Below are positions 50,030 through 58,759 of a stretch of DNA of 64,000 nucleotides, in pieces (positions within the stretch are counted from its first letter, which is position 1; each line of letters opens with the position of its first letter). The notes beneath the pieces are model-generated. The model saw only the letters and a program-made list of their open reading frames with translations, made no database searches and was not told the DNA's origin. The stretch is from JAKSSE01 sp045597645 (lineage in GTDB: Bacteria > Bacillota > Clostridia > Lachnospirales > Lachnospiraceae). The stretch lies in the NCBI GenBank assembly GCA_045597645.1, contig JAZLKM010000025.1:1-64000 (forward strand). The letters run 5' to 3'. The translations under genes were made by a program, and so were the position numbers.

Positions 50030-51166
50030 CTAATTCTCCCCTGACATATTTGCTAACTTATTTCTCTTATATTCAGCGAATGCTCCTATGTCTAAAGCAT
50101 CGCGAATTTCACTCATCATTGTATTGTAAAAATGCAGATTATGCAACACGCAAAGCCTCATTCCAAGCGCCTCTCCGGCCATCATGAGATGCCTTATGTA
50201 GGCTCTGGAATAGTTTCTGCAGGCAGGGCACGTACACCCCGGTTCTATGGGGTTTAGGTCCTTTGCGTAACGTGCATTTCTGATGTTGAGTTTCCCAAAG
50301 TTGGTGTAGAGCTGTCCATGTCTTGCATTTCTTGACGGATATACGCAGTCAAAAAAGTCAATTCCTCGCTCTACGCCCTCCAAAATATTAGCCGGAGTAC
50401 CCACTCCCATAAGGTAGGTTGGCTTATTCTGCGGTAGGTGAGGCACCACATTTTCCAGCACCTCATACATCTGCTCATGGCTCTCACCAACAGCCAGGCC
50501 TCCAACTGCATATCCCGGCAGGTCAAACTCTACTATACGCTTAGCATGCTCTATTCGTATATCAGAAAATACAGCTCCCTGATTGATACCAAACAGCAGT
50601 TGCTCCTTATTGACAGTATCCTCTCTGGCATTTAGCTCTGCCATCTTCTTGATACATCTTTCGAGCCATCTGGTAGTACGGTCAACTGAAGGCTGCACAT
50701 AGTCTCTCTCCGCGAGCGCCGGTGGGCACTCATCAAAGGCCATTGCGATAGTAGAGCCCAGATTAGACTGAATCTGCATACTCTCCTCAGGTCCCATGAA
50801 TATCTTGTGTCCATCGATATGAGATGCAAAGGTAACTCCCTCTTCCTTTATTTTTCTAAGTCCAGCCAGGGAAAATACCTGGAAACCGCCAGAATCAGTA
50901 AGGATAGGTCTGTCCCATACCATGAACTTGTGCAGTCCGCCCAGTTCCTTGATGGTCTCATCTCCGGTGCGCACATGAAGATGATATGTGTTAGACAGCT
51001 GTACCTGTGTCCCTATCTCCTTTAGGTCCATTGTCGACACGCCGCCCTTGATGGCTGCCACCGTTCCCACATTCATAAAAACCGGCGTCTCAATGACGCC
51101 GTGAACCGTTGTAAATCTACCGCGCTTTGCACGCCCCTCAGTTTTAAGTAACTCGTATTTTGTCAC
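50030..51166 (-). CDS. tgt: tRNA-guanine transglycosylase
   Basis: 378 residues, starting at GTG 51166 with AAGGAA about ten bases upstream. It has DSGGFQVFSLAG, the nucleophile segment FDCVYPSRNARHGQ, and a zinc site CTCPACRNYSRAYIRHL. It swaps guanine 34 for preQ1 in tRNAs with GUN anticodons (queuosine synthesis). The ribosome-binding site and the base before the start codon are in one arm of a 13-bp perfect hairpin, so translation may be controlled. It is followed by the flavoprotein gene with a coupled ribosome-binding site. Confidence 0.95.
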   Translation of the reverse strand: MTKYELLKTEGRAKRGRFTTVHGVIETPVFMNVGTVAAIKGGVSTMDLKEIGTQVQLSNTYHLHVRTGDETIKELGGLHKFMVWDRPILTDSGGFQVFSLAGLRKIKEEGVTFASHIDGHKIFMGPEESMQIQSNLGSTIAMAFDECPPALAERDYVQPSVDRTTRWLERCIKKMAELNAREDTVNKEQLLFGINQGAVFSDIRIEHAKRIVEFDLPGYAVGGLAVGESHEQMYEVLENVVPHLPQNKPTYLMGVGTPANILEGVERGIDFFDCVYPSRNARHGQLYTNFGKLNIRNARYAKDLNPIEPGCTCPACRNYSRAYIRHLMMAGEALGMRLCVLHNLHFYNTMMSEIRDALDIGAFAEYKRNKLANMSGEN

Positions 51167-51225
51167 GTGATTACCGTTCCTTTGTAAATAATTTTATAGT
51201 TCCTATTCAGTAGAACGGTAATCAC
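51167..51225 (-). promoter_or_regulatory. Hairpin that would mask the tgt ribosome-binding site
   Basis: In the transcript GTGATTACCGTTC (minus-strand complement of 51213-51225) precedes a 33-nt loop and then GAACGGTAATCAC (complement of 51167-51179), which ends exactly at the tgt GTG. The 3' arm includes part of the AAGGAAC ribosome-binding site. Pairing would block initiation. No match to the short preQ1-I riboswitch consensus was recognised. Confidence 0.65.
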
Positions 51226-51227
51226 AT

Positions 51228-51288
51228 CGAAAACAATTTATTGTTTTCGTTTTATTTAATCATCATGATTCAAGATGATTAAATAAAA
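51228..51288 (-). repeat. Two more stem-loops in the aroC-tgt gap
   Basis: CGAAAACAAT-TT-ATTGTTTTCG (51228-51249) abuts TTTTATTTAATCATC with GATGATTAAATAAAA (51250-51288), both perfect. Together with the tgt hairpin, three stems are stacked nearly end to end. Confidence 0.65.
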
Positions 51289-51303
51289 AATTCCTTATTA
51301 TTC

Positions 51304-51336
51304 GATTACCGTCCTTCTATTTCTCGTTATAGTTCC
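51304..51336 (-). repeat. Direct repeat of the tgt leader segment
   Basis: On the minus strand GGAACTATAA, ~12 variable bases, then AAGGACGGTAATC. The same pattern recurs at 51169-51203 (ending AAGGAACGGTAATC), the copy that provides the tgt ribosome-binding site. One copy could pair with the same anti-RBS arm in place of the other. Confidence 0.55.
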
Positions 51337-51368
51337 AGTCCCATATTGTGATAATGGCATCGAAAACA

Positions 51369-52439
51369 CTACACTCTGCTACATCTATTCATCAGTAGCG
51401 CATCGGCAATAACCAATGCTGCCATGCACTCCACCACCACTACTGCCCTTGGTACAACGATTGGATCATGTCGGCCTACTATCTCAGCCACAATCTCCTC
51501 GCCCGCCTCATTTACAGTATGCTGCGGTCTTGAAATTGACGGAGTTGGCTTTACTGCAGCCCTGAAAATAATTTGGCTGCCGTCGCTCATACCGCCAAGT
51601 ACGCCGCCTGAGTGGTTTGTTTTCTTATATACTTTTCCATCAGCATCAATGCCGAACTCATCATTATTGTCACTACCGTAGGCTCTGGCTGCCTCAAAAC
51701 CGTCACCGATCTCGAAGCCCTTAACAGCGCCAATAGACATTATAGCCTTGGCCAGATTGGCATCCAGCTTCTCAAATACAGTATCGCCAAGGCCTGCCGG
51801 CACACCGTCAATAATGCACTCGATGATACCACCGACGGAGTCCTGCTCCTCTCTGGCTTTCATAACCAATTCCTCGGCCAGCTTTGCTGCCTTAGCATCA
51901 GGCATGCATACAATATTCTGGCTCACCTCCGCCAAGTCTACTGTCTCTATCTCCACATTGCCAATTGCTTTGGCATAAGCATTTGCCTTAATTCCAAACT
52001 TTTCCAGCATTTTAGCCGCCACAGCACCTGCTGCCACCCTTGCTGCCGTCTCACGGCCAGATGACCTGCCGCCACCTCTGTAGTCCCTGATGCCATACTT
52101 TTCATAGAAGGTATAATCAGCGTGTCCTGGTCTAAATGTGGTAGCTATATTGCTGTAGTCCTTGGAGTGCTGATCTGCATTTCTAATTTCAAGCGCTATT
52201 GGAGTACCCGTAGTCACGCCTTCAAATACACCAGAAAGAATTTCAACCGTGTCGCTCTCCTTGCGGGCGGTGGTCATAGCCGACTGTCCTGGCTTTCTGC
52301 GGTCAAGATACTTTTGGATATCCTCTGCACACAACTCGATACCTGCAGGGCATCCGTCAATGATGCAGCCCAAAGCCACGCCGTGGGACTCGCCAAAAGT
52401 GGTCACCTTGAAAATATTACCTATGCTGCTGCCTGCCAT
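51369..52439 (-). CDS. aroC: Chorismate synthase
   Basis: 356 residues. N-terminal TTFGESHGVALGCIIDGCP, central RPGHADYTFYEKYGIRDYRGGGRSSGRET, and the late KTNHSGGVLGGMSDG block bind FMN and EPSP. It makes chorismate, source of aromatic amino acids and of prephenate. Prephenate is a substrate of TrhP-type tRNA hydroxylases in E. coli, and a U32 gene of that type lies two genes upstream. The ATG follows the lactonase TAA directly; the GGAGGG ribosome-binding site is inside the lactonase end. Confidence 0.96.
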   Translation of the reverse strand: MAGSSIGNIFKVTTFGESHGVALGCIIDGCPAGIELCAEDIQKYLDRRKPGQSAMTTARKESDTVEILSGVFEGVTTGTPIALEIRNADQHSKDYSNIATTFRPGHADYTFYEKYGIRDYRGGGRSSGRETAARVAAGAVAAKMLEKFGIKANAYAKAIGNVEIETVDLAEVSQNIVCMPDAKAAKLAEELVMKAREEQDSVGGIIECIIDGVPAGLGDTVFEKLDANLAKAIMSIGAVKGFEIGDGFEAARAYGSDNNDEFGIDADGKVYKKTNHSGGVLGGMSDGSQIIFRAAVKPTPSISRPQHTVNEAGEEIVAEIVGRHDPIVVPRAVVVVECMAALVIADALLMNRCSRV

Positions 52440-53486
52440 TTAGCCCTCCATCTTGTTCATAAGGATGCAGTTCGGCTGATCTATCTTAATCGGTGCACCG
52501 CTCATGAGAACATATTTTTTCTCATAATTGACAGAAAATGTCATTATCTGATTGCTGTCATGGTTGAGGCTGACAAAATGCTCCCCATCCGGAAGTGGTG
52601 ATACAACCTTAGGATAGTCACCGCTCACCTGCGAGCAGCATACAAAGCTCAAAAGTCCTGTGTCCTCATCCCTCTCGTAAATTGCTACCGCATTGTAGCC
52701 ATCTATTGCTACGAAAATACGCTTGTCATCATCGCTGATTTTGAATTCGCAGCTGTTGCAGCGGCCGTATTTTTCAAGTACTGTAGAGAACTCATCGATT
52801 TTCTCAAACATCACATCATGACCCGGTCCCATATACTTGAAGGTGACCATCATGTTGTCCTCCTGCAACAGTACATACGCATACTTTCCATCCTTAGTAA
52901 ATCTGATGCGTCTTGGGCCAGATTCCAGCTTGAATCTGAGTATATCATGCAGTGACAGCTTACCCGTCTCATAGTTGATGCTGTATATCTTGATCTGTGA
53001 CAGTCCCGAGTCGGCTACACAAAGGTACTGACTGTCCGGCGTAATCTGGGTGCATACAACATGAGGCGCGCTGCCTCTTTCTGAAAATGAATTTCCAAGA
53101 CCCTTGTGGTAAATGCTGTCTGCTATCTCACCAATGCTGCCATCCTTATTAATCCACATGGCGGTAACTTTTCCATCATGAAATCCACCCACAAACAGCA
53201 AGGTGTTGGTATCGTCCACCTTAACATAGCAGCCTCTCATACCACCAATCCACGCCGTGTTGATATATGACAGCTGACCGTCTGGTAAAATGTGGAAAGC
53301 TGCCACACCTTCATCGCAGATAGAATATAGGAACTTGCCATCCTTAGATATAGTAATATTGGATGGATTATTGATCTCCTGTACCTGCTTTTCCTTGAGC
53401 ACTCCCTTATCGATATCATATACATGGATACCGTGACTTGTGCCCTGTGTGTAAGTACCTACATAAGCTACATATTTGTCTGACAT
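52440..53486 (-). CDS. Lactonase family protein (6-phosphogluconolactonase type)
   Basis: 348 residues, a seven-bladed beta-propeller of the Pgl/cycloisomerase-2 group, with repeated blade motifs such as NPSNITISKDGKFLYSI, APHVVCTQITPDSQYLCVAD and GPRRIRFTKDGKYAYVL. The proven relative YbhE hydrolyses 6-phosphogluconolactone. No pentose-phosphate gene is adjacent, so the substrate is uncertain. GGGAGG precedes ATG, and translation runs directly into aroC. Confidence 0.82.
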   Translation of the reverse strand: MSDKYVAYVGTYTQGTSHGIHVYDIDKGVLKEKQVQEINNPSNITISKDGKFLYSICDEGVAAFHILPDGQLSYINTAWIGGMRGCYVKVDDTNTLLFVGGFHDGKVTAMWINKDGSIGEIADSIYHKGLGNSFSERGSAPHVVCTQITPDSQYLCVADSGLSQIKIYSINYETGKLSLHDILRFKLESGPRRIRFTKDGKYAYVLLQEDNMMVTFKYMGPGHDVMFEKIDEFSTVLEKYGRCNSCEFKISDDDKRIFVAIDGYNAVAIYERDEDTGLLSFVCCSQVSGDYPKVVSPLPDGEHFVSLNHDSNQIMTFSVNYEKKYVLMSGAPIKIDQPNCILMNKMEG

Positions 53487-53548
53487 ATCTAGTCCTCCCT
53501 GGCCGCTTTTGGGTCCAAACGAACGCTACATGCGTCCTGCTTTCATAC

Positions 53549-54784
53549 TTACTCTTCTTTTCTGCGGAGAATATCTATACTCTCCAGCTCGCATCCCAAA
53601 TCAATCCACAGCTTCTCGCATGCGTGAGGAGCACTTGGAACATCCTCTCCTGCCTCGTTTACGATTCGCTTTACTTCAACCTCTATATTACGCCCATCCG
53701 GCTTCATAACCTCAATAGTCTCGCCCACGCAGAACTTGTTTCTCTGCTCGATGGAATATAATCCGCGTTCATCTCTTTCGCCCACCATGCCCAGGTAGAC
53801 ATATCCACGCTCATAGGTGTTATTTCCATATATCTGACCGTCATGGGTTGGTTTTCCATAGAAAAATCCAGTGGAAAACTGTCTGAAAGTGCATCCTTCA
53901 ATCTGCTCAAGGTACCATGGCATATTCTGCTCATAGAGCTTCGGGTCTGTCTTGTAATCATCAATAGCCCTGCGATAAGTACGGGCCACGGTAGCCACAT
54001 ACAGCGCTGCCTTCATACGGCCTTCTATCTTGTAGGAGTCGATTCCGGCATCCAACAGGTCCGGAATGTGCGCTATCATACACAGATCCTTTGAATTGAA
54101 TATGTATGTGCCACGCTCATTTTCCTCCACCGGAAGGTACTCGCCTGGTCTATTTTCCTCCATCACTGCATACTTCCAGCGGCAAGGATGCTTGCACTCG
54201 CCCTGGTTTGCGTCGTGGCCTGTGAAATAATTCGACAGCAGGCATCTGCCTGAGTAGGAAATGCACATTGCACCGTGCACAAAGGTCTCTATCTCAAGGT
54301 CATCCGGAATATTTGCACGAAGCTCCTTTATCTCTTCAATTGACAGCTCTCTGGCCGATACGACACGCTTCGCTCCTAGCCTGTGCCAGAATCTATAGGT
54401 CTCATAGTTAGTATTGTTCGCCTGGGTGCTGATATGTATCTCTGCCTCCGGCCACAGCTCCTTGATTATAGAAAAAATCCCTGGGTCAGCCACAATAAGG
54501 GCATCCGGGCTAAAAGGCTTTAGGTCCCTCAGTTCCTCAATATACTCACGCACCGGTGCAAGGTCAGCATTGTGAGCCAGTATGTTAACCGTCACATAAA
54601 CCTTGACGTCATGCTCATGAGCAAATGCTATGCCCTCAGCCATCTCCTTAGCAGTAAAATTCTTAGCTCCTGCTCTAAGCCCAAAAGCCGAGCCGCCAAT
54701 ATAAACAGCATCTGCACCGTAGCGAACCGCTACCTTCAATACCTCCAGCGATGATGCTGGCACCAAAAGTTCTGGTCTTCTCAT
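53549..54784 (-). CDS. U32 family protein, TrhP-like tRNA hydroxylase
   Basis: 411 residues. The U32 signature ETFVHGAMCISYSGRCLLSNY and the later cysteines in GECKHPCRWKY are probable Fe-S ligands; the TIM-barrel start ELLVPASSLEVLKVAVRYGADAVYIGG is typical. Formerly called peptidases, relatives in E. coli (TrhP/YegQ) and B. subtilis (TrhP1/2) are needed for 5-hydroxyuridine 34 in tRNA. It lies nine bp after a TrmR-like methyltransferase gene that would methylate that hydroxyl, which strongly supports this role. Confidence 0.87.
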   Translation of the reverse strand: MRRPELLVPASSLEVLKVAVRYGADAVYIGGSAFGLRAGAKNFTAKEMAEGIAFAHEHDVKVYVTVNILAHNADLAPVREYIEELRDLKPFSPDALIVADPGIFSIIKELWPEAEIHISTQANNTNYETYRFWHRLGAKRVVSARELSIEEIKELRANIPDDLEIETFVHGAMCISYSGRCLLSNYFTGHDANQGECKHPCRWKYAVMEENRPGEYLPVEENERGTYIFNSKDLCMIAHIPDLLDAGIDSYKIEGRMKAALYVATVARTYRRAIDDYKTDPKLYEQNMPWYLEQIEGCTFRQFSTGFFYGKPTHDGQIYGNNTYERGYVYLGMVGERDERGLYSIEQRNKFCVGETIEVMKPDGRNIEVEVKRIVNEAGEDVPSAPHACEKLWIDLGCELESIDILRRKEE

Positions 54785-54793
54785 AATCTCTCT

Positions 54794-55468
54794 CTAATCT
54801 AAAAGTGTGGTCAATGCTACCCCATCCCCCACTGGAATAATAGCGGTAGACAACCCCTCATCATGCGTAAGTGTATACAGATATTCGCGCATTCTCTTAT
54901 GGATGGTTCTATCCCTGCGCCTCACTGCATAGTGACTTTCTAAAATGTCACCATCCTGCAAAATATTATCTGTAATCAAAATCCCTCCTGGTCTTAATAC
55001 CCTACGTATCTCAGGAAGATACTGCGGATACTGCCCCTTGGCGGCATCTAAAAATACCATGTCATATTTTTCATCTGAAGGAAGGTCAAGAATCACCTCA
55101 AGCGCATCCCCTTCCATCAGAGCAATTCGCTGGCCTTCTTGGGAAAATTTCGCAAAATTCTCCTTTGCTGCCTCGATTCTCGGTGGCCAGTTCTCCACCG
55201 TACGGATAGTCGCCTGTGGCAACGTCCTGGCCATAAGTATTGCAGAGTATCCTACCGCAGTCCCGAGCTCAAGTATCCTTTTAGGCCTGTAGGTCCTAAG
55301 CACCCACATCAGAAAATGCTGCATATCCCTTCTAACTATCGGGACATCATCAGCGAGAGCCCTTGCCTCAAGTTCTGCCAGATCCTTCGGAATCTCTCCA
55401 TACATAGCCCCAAGAAAGGTCTGAAATCTCTCCTCAGGTACGACTGTCAAATCACCATCAAAAGCCAT
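54794..55468 (-). CDS. trmR: SAM-dependent O-methyltransferase, TrmR-like
   Basis: 224 residues. The Rossmann motif ILELGTAVGYSAILMA binds S-adenosylmethionine; DMVFLDAAKGQYPQYL holds metal-binding residues and ITDNILQDG completes the class of metal-dependent O-methyltransferases. In B. subtilis the homologue YrrM/TrmR turns 5-hydroxyuridine 34 of tRNA into 5-methoxyuridine and lies beside trhP1/trhP2. The same order occurs here. The symbol rests on this context. The start codon follows the RNase J TAG immediately. Confidence 0.82.
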   Translation of the reverse strand: MAFDGDLTVVPEERFQTFLGAMYGEIPKDLAELEARALADDVPIVRRDMQHFLMWVLRTYRPKRILELGTAVGYSAILMARTLPQATIRTVENWPPRIEAAKENFAKFSQEGQRIALMEGDALEVILDLPSDEKYDMVFLDAAKGQYPQYLPEIRRVLRPGGILITDNILQDGDILESHYAVRRRDRTIHKRMREYLYTLTHDEGLSTAIIPVGDGVALTTLLD

Positions 55469-57145
55469 CTAGACCTCCATGATAACCGGAAGAATCATCG
55501 GACGCCTTTTTGTCTCCTTCCAGACAAAATCTGAAAGTGAATTCTTCAAATCGCTCTTAATTTTGGCCCAATCAGTTATATTGCTGTCCATGCAATTTGC
55601 TAGCACATCCTCAAGCACCAGCTTCGCCTCGGTCATCAGCTCCTCAGAGTCCCTGACATACACAAAGCCCCTTGTAATAATCTCAGGGCCTGATACAACA
55701 AGTCCGCTGGCAGCCTCCATTACTACTATTACAACTATAACGCCCTCTGCCGACAGTATCTGTCTATCGCGAAGTACAGCTGTACCTACATCTCCTACAC
55801 CAAGACCATCTACCATTACCGGGCCGCATTCCACCTTGCCCACAATCTTGGCATCCACATTATCCCCAAGCTCCAATACGTCGCCCGAAGTTAAAATGAT
55901 GACATTTTCTGAATCGTAGCCTATCTCCCTGCATACTCTTGCCTGGGCACACAGATGCCTAGTCTCACCATGCACAGGAATCGCATATTTCGGGCGAACC
56001 AATGAGTAAATGAGTTTAATCTCCTCCTGGCATGCATGTCCTGACACATGAACAACCTGGAAAATCACATTCGCGCCAAGTCTAATCAGGGCATTGATTA
56101 CATTTGATACCGCCTTCTCATTACCTGGAATGGGATGTGAACTGAAAATGATAGTATCTCCTGACACTATCCTCACCTTGCGGTGTGTACCTGACGCCAT
56201 ACGCGAAAGAGCTGCCATGGACTCTCCCTGGCTTCCAGTGGTAATAAGCACTGTCTGCTCCTTTGGATAGTTCCCAAGCTCCTCTATACCAATGAGGGTA
56301 TTTTCCGGTATATCCAGGTATCCCAGCTCTGATGCTGTAGATATTACAGTCACCATGCTGCGCCCCTCGACCACAACCTTACGGCCATATTTGTGGGCTG
56401 AGTTTATAATCTGCTGTACTCTGTCTACGTTTGATGCAAATGTAGCGATAATAATTCTATGTCCAACCTGCTCAGCGAAAATACCATCGAAGGTATGTCC
56501 AACTGTGCGCTCTGACTGTGTAAAGCCTGGTCTTTCGGCATTGGTACTGTCGCACATAAGCGCCAGCACTCCCTTTTTGCCAAGCTCTCCCAATCTGGCC
56601 AGGTCTATGGCATCGCCAAATACCGGCGTATAGTCCACCTTGAAGTCTCCTGTGTGAACTATTATTCCAGCCGGCGAATAGATTGCCAGTGCAGCCGCGT
56701 CCTGAATACTATGATTTGTCTTTATAAATTCTACTCTAAAGGCACCTGAATTGATATGCTGACCATAGCTTACCACCTTTCGCCTAACCTTATCCAAAAG
56801 TCCATGCTCTTCAAGCTTGTGCTCTATAAGTCCAAGCGTCAGTCTGGTTGCATATATAGGCGCATCTATCTCCTTCATTACATAGGGGATGGCTCCGATA
56901 TGGTCCTCATGACCATGTGTTATAAAAAATCCCTTAACCTTCTCTTCGTTTTCCTTGAGATATGAAATATCAGGGATAACCAGGTCTACACCTGGCATGT
57001 CTGCCTCAGGAAATGCCATTCCACAATCCACGACAATAATACTGTCCTCATATTCGAAGGCAGTAATATTCATTCCGATAGCTTCAAGCCCTCCCAGAGG
57101 GATGATACGCAGCTTAGATGCGCTATCTGCTATATTTTGTTCCAT
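55469..57145 (-). CDS. rnj: Ribonuclease J
   Basis: 558 residues. The metallo-beta-lactamase motif THGHEDHIGAIPY, the beta-CASP motif (STNAERPGFTQSERTVG and VHVSGHACQEE), and a C-terminal domain are all present. RNase J is a 5'-3' exo/endoribonuclease of mRNA decay and rRNA maturation in Firmicutes. I cannot tell J1 from J2 by sequence alone. AGGAG lies five bases before ATG. The downstream methyltransferase gene uses a ribosome-binding site within its last codons. Confidence 0.93.
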   Translation of the reverse strand: MEQNIADSASKLRIIPLGGLEAIGMNITAFEYEDSIIVVDCGMAFPEADMPGVDLVIPDISYLKENEEKVKGFFITHGHEDHIGAIPYVMKEIDAPIYATRLTLGLIEHKLEEHGLLDKVRRKVVSYGQHINSGAFRVEFIKTNHSIQDAAALAIYSPAGIIVHTGDFKVDYTPVFGDAIDLARLGELGKKGVLALMCDSTNAERPGFTQSERTVGHTFDGIFAEQVGHRIIIATFASNVDRVQQIINSAHKYGRKVVVEGRSMVTVISTASELGYLDIPENTLIGIEELGNYPKEQTVLITTGSQGESMAALSRMASGTHRKVRIVSGDTIIFSSHPIPGNEKAVSNVINALIRLGANVIFQVVHVSGHACQEEIKLIYSLVRPKYAIPVHGETRHLCAQARVCREIGYDSENVIILTSGDVLELGDNVDAKIVGKVECGPVMVDGLGVGDVGTAVLRDRQILSAEGVIVVIVVMEAASGLVVSGPEIITRGFVYVRDSEELMTEAKLVLEDVLANCMDSNITDWAKIKSDLKNSLSDFVWKETKRRPMILPVIMEV

Positions 57146-57178
57146 TTTTTCTCCTATAATACTCTGCCAGCTCTCGGC

Positions 57179-57430
57179 CTATGAAATCACATCTGCATCG
57201 AGTAATTCTGCAAATATTTTGCCAAGAGCATCTATTGTAACATCGTCTTCTACTATCTCATAGGTGACCTCATCTCCGTCACCGCTTATTTCCTTAAGTA
57301 TGTATGCATCTGCGTCCTCGTCAGAGTCATCTTCTGTAACCAAAAGATAGGTCTGTCCCTGAAGCACAGTCTGCTCTACTACATAAAAATCTATTGCGTC
57401 ACCGTCACCTGTGAATGTAATTTTTTCCAT
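57179..57430 (-). CDS. DUF1292 family protein
   Basis: About 83 residues, very acidic. The MEKITFTGDGDAIDFYVVEQT start and the ...YLLVTEDDSDEDADAYILKE core match DUF1292. Members occur between ruvX/ireB and other housekeeping genes in Firmicutes; function is unknown. I start at ATG 57430 (AGAGG five bases before); an earlier in-frame ATG is less good. Confidence 0.82.
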   Translation of the reverse strand: MEKITFTGDGDAIDFYVVEQTVLQGQTYLLVTEDDSDEDADAYILKEISGDGDEVTYEIVEDDVTIDALGKIFAELLDADVIS

Positions 57431-57471
57431 AAAAACCTCTAATTTATGTTGATTCATGTTGCAACAACGCC

Positions 57472-57906
57472 CTAGCCCTGCTTTGCGTTGTTCATATAGT
57501 CCTGCAATATCAGCATTGCAGCTATCTCATCTACGTACTTTTTTCTATCGTGTATAGAAATCCCCATCTCGTTCATAGCATCGATGGCATCTACCGTAGT
57601 CAATCTCTCATCTACAAAAATAACAGGCCTGCCTGTACGCCTCTCGACGTCTGCGGCAAAAGCCCTCGTCGCCTCACACCTGGCACCCTCGGTATCATCC
57701 ATATTTAAAGGAAGTCCCAGAACAATGCTGCCCACATCGTAGGAGTCACACAGCTCCTCTATTCTAGCCAAGGTGCGGCGTAGCTTATTCGGTTGCTCTC
57801 GTCTGATTATCTCCACTCCCTGTGCCGTAAGTCCGAGTCCGTCACTTACCGCAACTCCCACAGTTTTTGTGCCAAAATCGAGTCCGAGTATTCTCTTATT
57901 GTCCAT
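57472..57906 (-). CDS. ruvX: Holliday junction resolvase-like RuvX (YqgF)
   Basis: About 144 residues. RILGLDFGTKTVGVAVSD is the RNase H-fold start with its catalytic Asp; VLGLPLNMDDTEG, FVDERLTTVDA and YVDEIAAMLILQDY complete the active site. E. coli YqgF acts in pre-16S rRNA 5' processing, and a resolvase activity has been reported in other species. The start is uncertain: ATG 57906 gives the typical N-terminus but only an AGG overlaps it; ATG 57924 is an alternative. Both overlap the ireB end. Confidence 0.9.
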   Translation of the reverse strand: MDNKRILGLDFGTKTVGVAVSDGLGLTAQGVEIIRREQPNKLRRTLARIEELCDSYDVGSIVLGLPLNMDDTEGARCEATRAFAADVERRTGRPVIFVDERLTTVDAIDAMNEMGISIHDRKKYVDEIAAMLILQDYMNNAKQG

Positions 57907-58162
57907 TACCTGTACTAGAGACATAGTGGCGCATAAGCTCCTCCACCAGCTCGTCTCTCTCCACCTTCATAATGAGGCTTCTTGCATTATTGTGGCTGGT
58001 AATATATGTTGGGTCGCCTGACATAATATATCCAACCATCTGATTAATCGGGTTGTAGCCTTTTTCCTTAAGTGCTGAATATACTTTATCAATAATCTCC
58101 TGCACTGTAAGTGGCTCATCCTTTTGAACTCTAAAAAACTGAGTATTGCCGAGATTCTCCAT
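57896..58162 (-). CDS. ireB: IreB family regulatory phosphoprotein (DUF965)
   Basis: 88 residues, MENLGNTQFFRVQKDE followed by EIIDKVYSALKEKGYNPINQMVGYIMSGDPTYITSHNNAR, the strongly conserved DUF965 block. In Enterococcus faecalis IreB is phosphorylated by the kinase IreK and tunes cephalosporin resistance. AGGGGG precedes the ATG 58162; the longer frame to 58228 overlaps the CarD-like gene. The ireB-ruvX order is conserved in Firmicutes; the usual alaS upstream is replaced here. Confidence 0.92.
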   Translation of the reverse strand: MENLGNTQFFRVQKDEPLTVQEIIDKVYSALKEKGYNPINQMVGYIMSGDPTYITSHNNARSLIMKVERDELVEELMRHYVSSTGNGQ

Positions 58163-58163
58163 T

Positions 58164-58673
58164 CTATACCCCCTGTGCTTTGTCCAGCACGTCTTTGACC
58201 ATATCCTCCATCGCCTTACGATCGGCATTGTATGCTATTGCCAGCTCGCCGCACAATTTGTCCATGCAAATCTTAAGAAATCTCTCATTTGTTGCTGTAA
58301 GCTTCTTGCCCGAAGCTATCCTGCTGTTTCGCTCCATCACAAGAGTCTTGAGTACAATCATATACTCCTGGCACAAGCCTGTTGCGATAGAACTCTTGCA
58401 TGCCTCATCCAGAGTCTTCTTGGCTGAGATGTCATGCATAGGAAGTCCATCTACAGATGCAATCAGCGCATCTGCCTCATCCTTTGTCAGGACACTTCGC
58501 ATATTATTTTCATTGCTTACCGGGCAGTAAATTACGCCTTTTTCCTCATATACTGGCTTGAGTACATAATATGATTTCATATCCTTAGTACCTGGGATAG
58601 CCATTTCAGTCAATCCCTCTACCACGCAGACGCCTGTCATTCCATAAGCTATATATTCGCCCTGGGAATACAT
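58164..58673 (-). CDS. CarD-like transcriptional regulator
   Basis: 169 residues. The N-terminal Tudor-like RNA-polymerase-interaction domain (MYSQGEYIAYGMTGVCVVEGLTE, then YYVLKP) and a helical C-terminal DNA-binding part fit the CarD/CdnL/TRCF-RID family. Such proteins bind the polymerase beta subunit and stabilise open promoter complexes. GAGGTGA precedes ATG. It lies just upstream of ireB on the same strand and starts the long transcript towards yajC. Confidence 0.85.
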   Translation of the reverse strand: MYSQGEYIAYGMTGVCVVEGLTEMAIPGTKDMKSYYVLKPVYEEKGVIYCPVSNENNMRSVLTKDEADALIASVDGLPMHDISAKKTLDEACKSSIATGLCQEYMIVLKTLVMERNSRIASGKKLTATNERFLKICMDKLCGELAIAYNADRKAMEDMVKDVLDKAQGV

Positions 58674-58759
58674 CTCTCACCTCTTTCAAGATACACCAAT
58701 AGGAACTTTCCACTCTCTAAAAAGTGAAAAATTCCGAACATATTATATCATATCCCTTC

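Noticed and set aside
51167..51225. Canonical preQ1 riboswitch upstream of tgt
   Set aside because: The short C-rich-loop, A-rich-tail pattern of preQ1-I was not found; only the RBS-masking hairpin is supported.
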